Shown here in pieces: positions 13,330 through 25,700 of a stretch of 64,000 bases of DNA. The first letter of the stretch is position 1. Each line of letters opens with the position of its first letter. A program made the translations under genes and the position numbers. The notes below the pieces were generated by a model that saw only the letters and a program-made list of their open reading frames with translations, did no database searches and was not told the DNA's origin. The DNA comes from Welwitschia mirabilis (Eukaryota; Gnetophyta; Gnetopsida; Welwitschiales). The stretch covers positions 238,265,211-238,329,210 of the forward strand of contig JBOZIK010000001.1 in assembly GCA_051453625.1 (NCBI GenBank), written 5' to 3'.

Positions 13330-14430
13330 TTTTAGAGGGATAAAACTAGGATGAGAATTATTAAAACTTAAAGGGCTATTTAAAAAAAAAATAGATTTAG
13401 AGCATTTTAGTATTAATTCAAATGATATTATTAGATTCAAGAGAAGATTTTTAGTTTCTAAACTAGATGAAATTAGACATTAGACAATGTTGAAATTTCA
13501 TAATCCACCTATAGTAGGTAATCTTGGAGAAACTAAAATATATTAAAGGATGAAATAAAACTTTTTGTGGCTAGGCATGAAAAAGAATATAATGGAATTT
13601 GTGTCAAGATTCCTTCATTATCAATAAGTTAAAGTAGAACATAGAAATCTATTAAAATTAGTCTACCTTTATGATATTTCAAAATATAAATGGGATGTCA
13701 TTTGCATGGACTTTATTATAGAACTTCTAAAAAATCAAAGAGGTAATGAATATATTATTTTATTATTTGTTAAAGTAACTAAGTTAGCATTTCTTATTCT
13801 AGTTAAATCTAATTATGACTCTAAGGATATATCTATATTATATATTGAAAATATTATTTAATTATATGATGTGTATTTAGTAATTATATTTGATAGAAAT
13901 TCAAATNNNNNNNNNNNNNNNNNNNNNNNNNNNNNNNNNNNNNNNNNNNNNNNNNNNNNNNNNNNNNNNNNNNNNNNNNNNNNNNNNNNNNNNNNNNNNN
14001 NNNNNNATAGAAATTCAAATTTTGCTTCAAAGTTTTAGTAAGAATTACAAATTGGTTTAGAAATTAAATTAAATATAAGCAGTGCATTTAATCCTTAAAT
14101 AGATAGTCAAGCAGAAAGAGTGAATTAAATTTTAAAAGATCTTCTCAGAGCATGTATTACACCTCTCATTGGTAGAATTTACATGTAATAATAGTTATTA
14201 TAAGTTAATTCAAATGATTCCATTTTAGTCTTAGATGGTAAAAAATGCATAACACCCACTTCATGAACAGAATCCGAAGAAGATTGATTATAGAACCAAA
14301 AATGTTTTAAAAAGTAAAAAGTAAAATAAGGATAATTAAGAATAGACTTAAAGAAGCAGCAAATAGGTAAAAGATGTATGTATATCATCAAAAAGGATAT
14401 TTTTAGTTTAAAATAGGTGATCATGTATTT
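13330..14430 (+). pseudogene. integrase of Tekay-like element
   Basis: The zinc-binding N-terminal domain is recognisable, but its two Cys codons are now TTC (13610) and TAT (13619), giving Phe and Tyr. The catalytic core retains its three acidic residues: Asp at 13709 (CMDFI context), Asp at 13892 (FDRNS context) and Glu at 14113 (SQAERVN context). The 100-N gap at 13907-14006 lies between the second and third, and 14 bp before the gap are repeated after it. Stops replace Gln codons repeatedly. The domain would insert cDNA into the genome. Confidence 0.85.
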
Positions 14431-14870
14431 ATTAAAGGGTCATAAATGAAATCAGTAATAATAGAAGTTAATAGATCAAAATTAGCTCCTCGATTCAATG
14501 GACCACTTGAGATATTAAAAAGAATTAAACCTATTACATACAAACTTGCTCTGCCTTTTTTATTATTGCACATGAATGATTTTTTCCATGTAAGTATGTT
14601 AAGAAAATATATTAAAAATACTTATCATGTGTTAACTTGGTCTCATATTTAAGTTAAACTAAATTATTCGACTATGAAGAAGCGAGAGGTAGTGTTTAGC
14701 TAATAAACTAGTAATTTATAAAACAAGGATATCCATCAAGTGAAGATAAAATGGAGTAATCATAATGTTTATAAAGCTATTTGGGAGCTAAATAAAAAAT
14801 TGAAAATTAATACCCAAATTGTTTTAAATTTCATAATATGTAGTTAGGTGCTTTTAATCTCTTTTTGTAT
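14431..14870 (+). pseudogene. integrase tail with chromodomain-like end, Tekay-like element
   Basis: A surviving open frame of 68 codons (14446-14652) contains KLAPRFNGPLEILKRI and FFHVSMLRKYI, the GPF/Y-type module of chromovirus integrases. Downstream the frame continues with stops to VKIKWSNHNVYKAIWELN near 14740-14795, which resembles the C-terminal chromodomain-like segment of Tekay elements (Trp, Asn-His and Trp-Glu landmarks). In chromoviruses this tail is thought to direct insertion into heterochromatin. The longest uninterrupted piece of this element lies here. Confidence 0.8.
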
Positions 14871-14896
14871 CCTAATTTTTAGGTGTAAATTAGTTT

Positions 14897-14909
14897 AAGC
14901 AGGGGAGGA
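14897..14909 (+). other. polypurine tract of Tekay-like element
   Basis: AAGCAGGGGAGGA directly before the 3' LTR, one pyrimidine interrupting an otherwise purine run. It is the expected plus-strand primer and fixes element orientation. Confidence 0.7.
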
Positions 14910-17900
14910 CGTCATATTTCATATTTAATAAAACTTAATTACTTAGATATTAAGATATTAAGATTTTAATTAATTATGAATTACTCTTATTTAAAGGCCT
15001 TAACAAAATAAGATGGTNNNNNNNNNNNNNNNNNNNNNNNNNNNNNNNNNNNNNNNNNNNNNNNNNNNNNNNNNNNNNNNNNNNNNNNNNNNNNNNNNNN
15101 NNNNNNNNNNNNNNNNNACTCTTATTTAAAGGCATTGTCAAAATAAGATGGTATTTTAAATTAACCTTAGTTTATAATTTTCATAATTCACCATAAAAAT
15201 GATAATAATTATGTTAGAAGGATTTTATGAGAAAAGATATTCAAACATTTAAAATTAGATAACCCATTATGTAAGGAATTAAAATCATATGATAACACTA
15301 ATAAATTGAAATTTCAAGAGGAGATAATAATATATTTTACATATTATTTATCCATTTAAATTCTTAATAAATGTGATAAGTGTACTATATTATGAACAAA
15401 CATTTTCTTATTTATGTTGTGTGATTGATAAATTCTATCCATTATGAAATAAATGAACATGTGAATAAGGACATGCACTCTTACCTAGAACCAAGAATGA
15501 TAAATGATTAAATTTATATTACCATAACTTTTATCTTCTTAAGATGTGTAAGGGCACTTAATTCATAGAATATTTATTTTTTTGTTCATTGGGATTAAAG
15601 TGTTTATCTCATTATGCCACATAATAATTTTGAGATTTATGCATTTATTCTTTTTATGCATGTCTTAGATGAATTAAGCTTAATTATGAGTTTATAAAGG
15701 ATTAAAAAGAAACTAAAATGAGAAAATAATAAATGTATTTAATTATACTAATTAAAGAAATAAGATTACTCATCCTAGTTAGTTATATAAGTCATAAATA
15801 TGATATATTTTTGTACTCCAATGTCAGTTATTGCTCATATCACTACCACTAATAAATCATACAATCTATAATCTTGAGCTATGTGCCTTTTACATTTTTA
15901 TATATAAAAATAATTTCCTCTTTTGTAAAGGGGAGATACTTTTAATTTTCCATGAAAGTGCATGTTCCCCTTATCATTGTCTTTTTATTTTACTATTTGT
16001 GGAGCTTGAAGCTTAAAATATTATAACTAAGTATTATTAAGTTTAAATCTTCATCAATATTTAACTATCAAGAACTTCCTAATATTTTTAAGTAAGTTCT
16101 TTACTCATGTTATTCGTATGGTTTTTTTAAAAGTTTCTAGTAGAGTAATGATATATTACATTAGGCCATTGCTGTGGTTACCTTAAAATTATATATATTT
16201 TAATTTTTTTCCCTTTCATTGATTCTCACCAAGTCACTAGAAAGATATGAGGGATCTCTTATGCTTAGTGGTGGAGGCTAATAATAGATGATTATGGTCA
16301 AATAACTACAGGATTCACTATAAAAAGGAATAAAAAGGAAACTTGGGTATCCATGTTTATTTTAATATTATACTTTTATATATTATAAATTAGNNNNNNN
16401 NNNNNNNNNNNNNNNNNNNNNNNNNNNNNNNNNNNNNNNNNNNNNNNNNNNNNNNNNNNNNNNNNNNNNNNNNNNNNNNNNNNNNNNNNNNNNTATGAGG
16501 GGTCTCTTATGCTTAGTGGTGGAGGCTAATAATAGATGATTATGGTCAAATAACTAGAGGATTCACTATAAAAAGGAATAAAAAGGAAACTTGGATATCC
16601 GTGTTTATTTTAATATTATACTTTTATATATTATACATTAGGTTCATCTTATTATGGGATAAGGTCTAATATTTAAAAACCTTTTTTAAGCTAGTACTCT
16701 ATCATCAAAATTCTAAGGCTCATAGTAAATGGTTCTTTTTAAATTGATTTGATTTTTTTTCTATAATGATTTCAAGTAGTAAATTTAATTAAGATATTTT
16801 CTAAATAATTAATTAGTATATATATTATTTTACTTATCTAAATTATTAAATAAATAGTTGTAGAGGATTTATAATTTTTTAATATGAAAAAATTAAATTT
16901 TAAGAATAGAGGTATAGGTTAAAAACACTATAACTTGTTAATTAGTAGGTATAAATTAGTGAATCCTTTTTGTAAGTATATAATTATGTTATCATTTTGA
17001 AAATGTAAAAAAAAGGTAATTTTTATAATGTGTAATTATTTCAATAAATTTATTTCTTGAAAAATGTTAAGAAACAAATGTAGAAAACAATAAGTAATTA
17101 ATTTACATTTCTATAACTAACAGTTAAGATATCTACAACTTGAGCATCCTTCATTATAGGGAACTAAATAGGCTTTCAAAGCATATTAAATCATTTAAAA
17201 ACTCAAAGTATTTTGAATATTATAATCATTTTAGTATAGTATAGTAGAACTATAATTTTAAAACATTTGATAGTTTTCAACCATAAGTCATGGCCTTAAA
17301 AATAATATTTTTAGAGTTCTAAGATAGCTTAAGTTAGTTTCTAAGGATCTTATTATGAATCTAACTTATGAAAAACTACTATAATTTTATTTTTAAATAA
17401 ATAATTAACTATTAAATTTTTAATTATGATATCTCCTTAGAGAGAAAAAACATTATAGCTAATATTTTAAATTATATAAAAATTATTACATAACATTTTG
17501 TAGGTAATTGAGTATATAATATACATTTTTACTAATCTTACCTTGAATGTGCATGCTTGTAAGAGTTTTCACCTTAGTAGTTTAAGTAACATAAATAATT
17601 CTTGATTTATCACATATTTTCTTAACTTATAATATAAACATATGAGCCTTCAATAAAGAATTATATCTTAATAACGATTCTTGAGCTATTCTTTTTTTGT
17701 TTATCTTTCTTACATAATGAAGATTATAATGTGAGCATGGAAGAATGTAATTAGAATTGACATAGCTCTAGGTATGGATTAGTTTCTTTAAGTAAATTAT
17801 TAAGATATGATATGATACATTTTTAATTTTGTCATTATTATTAAAAGAAAGAAAAGTAAAGAATTTTTTTATTTATATTTTTATTACTATAATATTAAAT

Positions 17901-18827
17901 ATACAAATGTTCTAATATAATTGTTTTCTCTTTTATGATCATTTCTATAAAATGAATTTAATGATGATTAGGATTATCATAACTAGGTAAATAATGTATT
18001 AAATATTTATATTAGTTAGAATTGTATGCATGCATTTGTATAGTGTATTCATTAAATAGGACTAAATCAAGCTAATCCTCATAGTCATCATCCCTATACT
18101 TAGATTTCATAACCAAGGTGAATTGTATTGCATTTTTTATGATATCCTTCTAGAAGTGGATTTGATCATAACTCTCTTATTATACCTATGTACGAAATTA
18201 CTTCAACTTAATATCTTAAGTTCTTCACATTAATGGATCATGTTGCATCATTCAAATATGTTTCAAGAAATCAGGGATTATTCATAAGCATGCATGCATT
18301 TCATGTACTACTTATCACCTATATTAGAGGTATATCAAGGTGAAGTGTAAGCCTATAGAGTTAAACCTAATCATGTTTGTATAGTTTAAAACCTAAAGTA
18401 AAATCATATCATATTTAGAGAATGTCTAGATATTAAGTTGAAATGTCATTAGAACGAGTTGCAACCTTCTATTATATTACTTAAGTATTATCCTTAAACT
18501 TATCCATATCTATTTTATAATAGTTTTATGTTCCTTTAACTACTTATAAGATATTCTATTATCTAATGAAGACTAGAGAGAAATAGAGGATACAAACTTA
18601 TGACATTACTATTATTTTTAAATCTAAATAAGCTAAAACTTAATTATAGGTAAATACATAATATTAATATAATTCCTTATAATTAAAATTACTAATAAAG
18701 GAATAAGTAAAATTTGATCCTCGGCTTTTTTTATGTCTATTAGATAATAATATTCAAGATGAAAGGAATAGAAAATAAGATGAGAAAAAATAGTGCTTAA
18801 TTAAGGTAAAAAAGAGAAGGTATCACA
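14910..18827 (+). repeat. 3' LTR of Tekay-like element
   Basis: Counterpart of 5845-9300. Its apparent length of 3.92 kb is inflated by two 100-N gaps (15018-15117, 16394-16493) and by near-duplicate sequence on each side of them (about 35 and 150 bp), so the true length is near 3.5 kb. It begins GTCATATTTC (damaged TG) and ends GTATCACA. The open frames within it are chance. Confidence 0.85.
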
Positions 18828-18828
18828 A

Positions 18829-18833
18829 AAAAT
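18829..18833. repeat. target-site duplication, right copy (AAAAT)
   Basis: Matches 5840-5844. See the left copy. Confidence 0.6.
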
Positions 18834-19950
18834 ATCTTTCAAGATAGAATTTACTCATTCTATTTGGCCATCTATTTCTAAATGAAAAGCTATACTAAAA
18901 AGTTCTTATCTCAATGCTTAAAGAATTATTATCAAAAGTTTGATATAAATTTTAAATCTCTATAAAAAAATCATAATTTTAGTAATTCCATGTAAATTAA
19001 ATAATTCCTTTACAAACAAAGTTACAATATGTTTTATAATAGCTATGGTTTTTGTTCAAATAAGAGGTACCATTTTGGTGTATTAGTCTACATAAATAAA
19101 TATGACATCATGCTAATTCCTAATGGATTTAGAAATACAATTGGTTCTTGCTATTATAGCTTAATTATTTGGAATATTTGAAATTCTTTAATAAACTTTT
19201 TAACTTATGATTTCATTCTTAGCTCATAATACTACTTTCTTAACATGACGTATTTTTTTTTGAAAAACTTGGATGACCTACATACAAAACTTTATGTGCT
19301 TACCTAAGTAATTAAAGATGTCATAGTCTCATCAGAAAATAAACTCAAATTTTCCTCATTAAAATTCCCTTATTAATTAATTAAAAAGAAGAAAGTTATT
19401 TATTATTAACAAGTTTAAACCAAATTTCTTTGAATACCTCACCGTGTAGTACTTGTTCTTTGATGTCTTTTACCACTTAAAGATTTACCATATAGATCAT
19501 CATGCATTACATGTGACTAATAACATCAGAAACTTTATCTTATTTCCCAAGTATGAATTTAAGATTGAAATCATATTCTACTAATAATTCTATTGATCTT
19601 TATTATCTCATATAATTTTTTTTTGCAAAAATTCTAAAGTTTTATGATTAGTCTTTATTTGAAATTTACCTTTTAAAAGGTAGTATCTTCATATTTTCAA
19701 TGCATGACAATATGAAATAAATATTTTGTAGCTCAAGTTTCAAGGATGAAACCTTTAGATGAATTAATATCATGTACAAACTTTTTAGGTTCAAGATTCT
19801 AAATAATTCATAATATTATGAAGCCTAAACTTGATTTAATTATTGCATGTACTTATTTTTTAATTCTTAGAGGTGTAATTTTTATCATGAAAATATTTTG
19901 CTATAATAGTCTTAATATTTTCTTCTTGAAAATTTTTGATGATTTAATTT
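18829..19950 (-). pseudogene. Ty3/Gypsy RNase H to integrase core (right half of split relic)
   Basis: On the minus strand, reading from 19950 leftwards: RNase H landmarks near 19710-19630 (HALKI, RYYLLKGKFQIKT, NHKTLEFLQK), a decayed zinc-binding and linker region, then the integrase core near 19100-18829 with HGITKI- and DLKFISNF-like phrases, and a final NSILKDIF. The conserved RNase H Trp is a TGA stop, consistent with G to A. The frame resumes at 5844 on the far side of the Tekay-like insertion. No gag, RT or 5' LTR of this copy was recognised to the right. Confidence 0.7.
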
Positions 19951-20040
19951 TAATTCTTATGGTTAAATTAATGTAACTATTACACTTCTATTTTAACTAG
20001 AAAATAGTTTTAAAGTGGTTTTGAAAATTACTTGTTATGA

Positions 20041-20330
20041 GATTTATTTTAATTTAAATGTGGAGCATTGTTATTTATCATTTTGGTATTAATTTACTTA
20101 GTGCCTTGGCAAGGGTTATAGAAATTCCCTCAGTTCCACACCTCCACCACTTTCACCATACCTCCACCACTTTTATCACTTCTACCACCTCTGCCCCTTT
20201 CATAACTTTTTCCACATTAATCACTTTCATCACTCTTTTACCATGGTATCGTTTCATCATCCTATACTTTCCACTATAAATAGGATACTTCTCTTCTCAT
20301 ATTTTACATCTTGAGAAACTTATTACTATT
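20041..20330 (+). promoter_or_regulatory. LTR- or promoter-like segment with TATA box and CCACC-rich tract
   Basis: A pyrimidine-rich tract at about 20133-20250 repeats CCTCCACCACTTT-like phrases, then a clean TATA box (TATAAATAG, 20275-20283) is followed by CTTCTCTTCTCA, a plausible start region. The layout resembles the U3-R part of a plant LTR. No partner LTR was found, so a solo or partial LTR, or an old promoter, are both possible. The 73-codon open frame across the tract is low-complexity His/Thr and is not taken as a gene. Confidence 0.45.
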
Positions 20331-21416
20331 GAAGCTTGTGGTATAATATTAAAGCTTGTAAAATCCTTGGAATCATAGAGCCTTATAATCTTTAAAGTCT
20401 TCAAATCTTCATTTTTAATTCAATATGATTTTATGGATTTTATTTCATTCTTGTATGGTTCTTGATGCTTATTCCATTTTCTTGCATAATCTTTATCTTT
20501 GCATTGCGAATATTCTCTAATTTTGAATGATTTGAATTATGTAAAACTCTTTTACAATTATTCTATCAATGATGTTTGCATGATCTGTTTAGCTTGTGTT
20601 CTAGTATTATCTACCTACTTGTATTACAATCCTTTCCATATTATCTAAGTATTATGATTAGCTATTAATTTGACTTATTTATTTTTTCAAAATTGGCTAA
20701 TGATATTTAAATAAGAAAACTAAAACCGACTAGGGTAAATAGTTTTTAGACTTTAAAAAGAGATTCTCTCTAAAGGGAGTTCCAAGGATAAGGGACTAAA
20801 CTTTCATGATGAATATGAAAAATGTGACCAATTTACCATTTATCCCTCCTAGATTGTGTGCAATTGGATTACTGAAATTTAATATTGAGTAATAGTGAAA
20901 GAAGATAAATTCAAAACGGAGCATTGTCCTTACTTGATTTATTCCTATTATCCCTTCTTCAATTGAGAAACTCTTACCATTTCATACCTTATCATGAACC
21001 ATACTCAGAATTGTGATGATTTTACAATTCTGATATCATATTAGCTGTGTAGGTTTAGATATTTACCTAGAGTTTGGTTAATGAGGAAGAAGTACTTATT
21101 GCTAATGGCTTGGGATACTTTTATTACTATTTCATGATTTATGTACTTACAATTGTAATATGTTAAAGAGTACTATTATTGAAATTTTCTATGAATATTA
21201 TGTAAACATTGTAACTCTTATATTAGTCTATGAAACTATTTTAAATTAACTTATTCTTCATCATGTTATTATCATGTTATAATTAATTCCTTATAATCAT
21301 ATTTTATTATTTTGAGATTAAGATTAAGTTAAAACATGATAAGATTTTAATTTAGTACATAGTGATAATAATAAATGTTAAAAACATCACATTAATTGAT
21401 ATTCATAGTTTGGGTT
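20331..21416. other. unassigned A/T-rich DNA
   Basis: No recognised coding or RNA feature. It is the left flank of Athila-like element 1; before that insertion it would have joined 40855 onwards. A segment at 20720-20880 with several C/G-containing phrases (AAACCGACTAGGG) might be the leader of the LTR-like segment to its left, but this could not be shown. Confidence 0.4.
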
Positions 21417-22655
21417 TGATGCATCACCAAATTTTATGTATTTAATCAATTGTTATGAGCTATTTTATAGGACTTTTATATAAGTTTAGATGTAGTTCTA
21501 AGAATTATAGGGAGTTAATGGATGATCACAAAAACACATAATACTTAGCATGTTTATAGAAATTTTAGGCATATTTTAATGCTTAATGCTTTTAAGGAAG
21601 ATGAAAAATACTAGGGGCTAACTTCTATTGAGTTGGAAAGATAAGAAAAACTACTGTTTCTACTATTGTCCCCATGATAGGTAGGATAACATCAATGTAC
21701 AAGCTATAAGAAATGCTGACATGAACCAGAGTTAAAACTAATGAAGTTCTCTTTTTCTAGGTATCATATTCATTATCATCCTCATGATATGAAAAATGAT
21801 AATTAATGACTCATGTACCATCATCCCCAGTTCCATCCCACAATAGTTGGGATGATAACTAAAATGGCTAGGCTACTTTTATCTATTTCATCCATTTCTT
21901 TCTTAGCTTTGAGTGCATTTTTCCACATATTTTAAATGATAATTATGCCTTCTTTACTATGTAAATAATCATCCCTTCAATCCTCCTATCATCTTTGATT
22001 TACTAGAAATTCTCATGATAGGAAATCAAAGGGTGGGATATCCATCTTGTATAGTTGCATAAAGATGTTTCCTTGGTGTTGGACTAAGCATCCTCCATTG
22101 TGGTGTGATTTTTTTGTAACCCAAAAGCTAGTTTAATTCATAATACAAACTTTGTTTCTTCTATTCATTAATATTCTTAATATCCCTTATGGTTTATGTT
22201 ATTTTTGATTTAGTGATATTCTTATTAATGATATAGGTCTTAAGGATAATATTTATTAAGGTTAATGATAGTAGTTTTAAAGAATTTTGTATTACATTTT
22301 ATTTAACTTACTTGATAGCCTAAGTTAGTCTTGGTTAGTAATAGTATCCCTAGTTGATTTAGGTTATATAGGACCAATCTTTTTAATAAATGGATTTGGT
22401 AATTAGGTAGGTGTTCATCTAGATTAAGTGCATTTACATTACCTTGCATATTTATTTTCCTACATTATTCTTAAGTTTAGGATATAATATATTCTTTAAA
22501 AATAAATTCTTCCTCTTCTCTAGTACACCTTCAATGGGCTTACGACATTTGGGTTACTTCCATTTATACTAGTGTGCCTTTTTGTAACATATATAAATTT
22601 GTGATTAATAGGATTCAATAAAGAACAAAAAGTTACAAAATTCCATACCACAACA
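21417..22655 (+). repeat. 5' LTR of element 1
   Basis: Starts TGATGCATCACC and ends CCACAACA. It aligns with 31151-31747 (left part) and 39956-40849 (right part). It contains three copies of the near-palindromic module and the phrase TGACATTTGGGTNA-like before its 3' end shared with elements 2 and 3 family LTRs. Confidence 0.8.
21661..21859. repeat. three near-palindromic modules in element 1 5' LTR
   Basis: Copies at 21661-21693, 21772-21803 and 21818-21859. The third has perfect outer arms TCATCCC and GGGATGA separated by about 24 nt. The other two keep one arm clearly (CCCCATGATAGG, ATCATCCTCATGATA). Confidence 0.6.
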
Positions 22656-22658
22656 TCT

Positions 22659-22675
22659 TTGCGCTATTGCTGGGA
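22659..22675 (+). other. primer binding site, tRNA-Asp type, element 1
   Basis: TTGCGCTATTGCTGGGA begins 3 nt after the LTR end. Compared with TGGCGCCGTTGCCGGGG (complement of the plant tRNA-Asp 3' end) it has five differences; four are C-to-T or G-to-A transitions and one is G to T. Confidence 0.7.
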
Positions 22676-23130
22676 AATGTTACTAAGAAGAATGAGGATT
22701 GTTGTTGCTCAAGTGAGTAAATCAGAGTTCTTTTCAAATATTTGTCTATAGTGATATTGTATTTCTATGTAGGAATCATAAATTTTTTGTTCACGGTTTT
22801 TCATTTTTCTTAGTCTATAATAATAGTCTATCATCCCCTCTGTCATCTACATGACATTGAGAATGAAAACACAAATTTTTAGTTTATTTTATATTTATAA
22901 ATTTTTCTTTTTGTGTCTATAGTAATAAGAAAATATCTTTTTTCTTAACTATTGCGCCCATGACGAGATGGATGATAGCCTTATTTTCTGCTTATGGCTT
23001 TCTATTTATAATAATTTTCTTTGAGTGATATTTTTTTCACCATTACCTACATCATTTTCATGACCAAGAGGATGACTATTAGTTATTTTTTATTTTATTT
23101 TTGTTTTTTCTATTTAAAGTATGTTGTAAT
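22676..23130 (+). repeat. leader of element 1 with three near-palindromic modules
   Basis: Untranslated leader between primer site and gag. Modules lie at 22826-22862, 22945-22980 and 23042-23080. The first has outer arm CTATCATCCCC and a perfect inner hairpin TGTCATCTACATGACA. Position between primer site and gag would suit RNA dimerisation or packaging, but that is inference. Confidence 0.55.
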
Positions 23131-24583
23131 ATGATCAATTTTGGAAAGAAATATCATAGAGAAAGGTTGCTAATGAAAGAAAATATCAGAGAAGAATTGG
23201 CTGATTTCATATTAGAATCAGGTACACAATCCCCAAGTGCATAACATATCCCTTCTAAGTTCACCTTTTCTAAATCTAACTCTATCAAAGAAAATTTTTT
23301 AGAAAGTAATTTAGAAGAAGATAGTTTTAAGATGTAGAACATTACGTAAGAATAAAAACAAGTCATAGGGTATTTAATGACTTTCCCTAATGTAAATCTT
23401 ATCCTTAAAGAACTAATAGCTAATAGAAAATAGGAAGTACAAACTCCTTTAGATTTACCCCCAAGATATGATGTTGCATTGAAAAATTTTAATTCTTATC
23501 CCATATTTAGTGGTAAAAACAATGAGGATCCCCTCCAATGCATTGAAAACATTGAACAATTAATTCTTACCTATAGAAATGAAATGAAAATAATTAGAGA
23601 TCATACCTATATGGTTATTTTTCTCATTATATTGAAAGGAAAGGAAAAACATTGGTTAAGAATTATCCTTTACAAGAGTATAAAAATTTGGAACCAAGCC
23701 CAAAAATCTTTCATTAAAAGATTTATAAGTGAAGCAATCTTTAGAAAAAGGAAAAAGAAAGTGACTAATTTCTAATAATAACCAAATTAGGATTATGCTT
23801 CTTCATTGCAATTCATTCTAATCCAGTAGATTCTTTCACATGAGAATATCTAATAGATTACTTTTATAGTACACTAAATAGCTTAACAAAATAACTTGTA
23901 GATTTCTCTTATGATTGAAATCTAATGAATCTCACATTAGAAAATGCTTGAAAAACGTTATAAGAACTTGTTAAGGTGAGCAAAACTTGATCAAAATGAA
24001 CATCAAGAGATTACCGCATTGGAGGATTAGGCATCAAGTATTTAAAATAAGTAACATAAGAAAAGAAGTTAGATAAAACAAAAAAGAAACTTATAAATTT
24101 AATTAAAGACTTTACAACAACTTTACAGAAATATACTAAGATGATTCTAGATGTAAAATTAGCAACTAAAAAGAGTGTTCTACCAACATGTTACTTATGT
24201 AAGGACAACTATCAAATCATCAAAGATTTTCCACTGTTTCTAATCTATAAGAAGAAAATTTATGAAGAAGTTTGTGCTTTCAATTAAAAAATTTCAAAAT
24301 TCTAAAATCAAAATTAAAATTAAAACCAAAATCAGTCACAACTCAGGATGCATACATAATCTAATTTTCAAAACATTGACAACAAATTCAAAACTTTTCA
24401 AACCAATTTTCAACCTTTTAAAAATTGATTTAAAAATTCAAAATTTTAATCAAGTTCATCAAATCAACATGACTTACTTAGAAATTCTATAGATGAACTT
24501 AGAAAATCACAAGAAAAGACAAACTATAGAATTTAAAACTTAATAAATGTCCTTTAACGAACCATGTTAGCAAATCAAAGACT
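23131..24583 (+). pseudogene. gag of Athila-like element 1
   Basis: The likely start is ATG at 23131 (MINFGKKYHRERLLMKENI); element 3 has the same start context at 43834. The frame has one TAA, then a break. The capsid-like core survives as an open stretch at 23479-23775 (LKNFNSYPIFSGKNNEDPLQ, later WLRIILYKSIKIWNQAQKSF), typical of plant retrotransposon gag. A zinc-knuckle remnant follows near 24191-24240 (CYLCKDNYQIIKDFP) with the last Cys changed to Phe. The end runs straight into RT sequence at about 24583 with protease missing. Confidence 0.8.
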
Positions 24584-25100
24584 ACTTTTTATTACTTTTT
24601 AGATGGACATAATGGTTAAAACTAGGTTTTCATAGCTAGTGAAGACCAGTATAAAACAACTTTTACTTTAACTTTTGGAATATTTGCTTTTAGATGAATG
24701 TCTTTTGGATTATGTAATGCTTCCAAAACTTTTTAATGTGCTATGATGGTTACTTTTTAAGACATATTAGAGGATTTAATGGAAATATTTATAGATGACT
24801 TTTCAACTTTTGGAGAAACATTTGATCAAATCATAAAAAGATTAGAAAAAATCCTTAATAGATGCATAGAATGTGGCATTTATTTAAGTTAGAAAAAGAT
24901 CTTATTTTTAGTTAAAAGTGGAATTATTTTAGGTTATCATATTTCAGAAAAAGGAATTAGAATAAATCCTAAAAGGTTGATATCATTTAAAACCTAACTT
25001 CCATAACCAATGTAAAATACATTCAATCCTTTCTTGGTCATTGTGGTTTTTATCATTAGTTTATTCAATATTATGAAAAAATTTGTAAGCCCCTTTGCTC
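24584..25100 (+). pseudogene. reverse transcriptase (N-terminally deleted), element 1
   Basis: Begins abruptly at YFLDGHNG, in the middle of the RT palm. It continues FGLCNASKTF, then MEIFIDDFSTFGETFDQI at about 24779-24832. Both catalytic Asp codons (24794-24799) are intact here, unlike in element 3. Then GIRINPKRL in the connection. The first RT motifs and the whole protease are absent relative to element 3, so this copy could not encode a complete polymerase. Stops are mostly TAG or TAA at Gln or Trp positions. Confidence 0.85.
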
Positions 25101-25700
25101 ATTACTAGAAAAATAAGCTAAATTTGATTGTAATGAATATTGTCAGCTTGCTTTTGATAAACTTAAATGTAAACTCTCTTATGATCCTATTGTAATAGGA
25201 CCCAACTATGAAAAATATTTTAAATTAATATGTGATACTAGTAATTTTTCCATGGATGGGGTACTTGCCCAAAAGTATGAGAATGATTTTAAGATTATAT
25301 CTTATCATAGTAAAGCTCTATTAAAGATTAAAAAACTATACAACTACTAATAGAGAGATGATAGCCATAATCTTTTGCCTCAATAATTTTATACATTAAT
25401 TTTTAGGCTTTCATACAAACATTTACATAGACCATGTGATAATGAAATAATTAATGACTAAGAAAGATTCCAATGCTAGGTTGACTAGATGGATCCTATT
25501 AATGTAAGAATTCAATCTCACCTTTATAAATAAGGTAGGAAAACATAACAACATAGTAGATCACTTATTACATCTTTCTTCTTCTTTTCATGATCTTTCT
25601 ATTAATGATTCTTTTTTGAATGAACAACTATTTGCTATGTTTTCTGCTCCTTCTCCTTCATGATATGCTAATATTGTCAACTATCTTGTAACTTTAAAAA
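25101..25700 (+). pseudogene. RNase H of element 1
   Basis: Well preserved: LICDTSNFSMDGVLAQKYE (first catalytic Asp codon at 25234), then ISYHSKALL, NREMIAII with Glu at 25355, IDHVIMK with Asp at 25430, and LMTKKDSNARLTRWIL. It ends at a GKHNNIVDHLLHLS phrase. The three acidic residues seen are present, but at least two frameshifts and TAA/TAG stops break it. Confidence 0.85.

Larger units (their letters stand above)
5845..18827 (+). mobile_element. Ty3/Gypsy chromovirus LTR retrotransposon, Tekay-like, decayed
   Basis: A full-structure element of about 13 kb: 5' LTR, initiator-Met primer site, gag with zinc-knuckle remnant, protease, reverse transcriptase, RNase H, integrase, chromodomain-like tail, polypurine tract and 3' LTR, flanked by AAAAT. 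Long LTRs (about 3.5 kb), the primer site and the integrase C-terminal tail fit the Tekay/Del branch of chromoviruses. Many frameshifts and stops make it inactive. It sits in the opposite orientation inside another Gypsy element, so it is younger than that host copy. Three 100-N gaps lie inside (13907, 15018, 16394), each followed by a near-repeat of the sequence before it. Confidence 0.9.

Noticed and set aside
14179-14424. 81-codon minus-strand open frame
   Set aside because: Antisense to the integrase of the Tekay-like element.
20058-20279. 73-codon His/Thr-rich open frame
   Set aside because: Low-complexity CCACC tract directly upstream of a TATA box; more likely promoter sequence.
22826-23080. 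Repeated modules as a CRISPR array
   Set aside because: Repeats are too divergent, spacing varies, and they lie in retrotransposon leaders of a plant-type genome with no cas genes.
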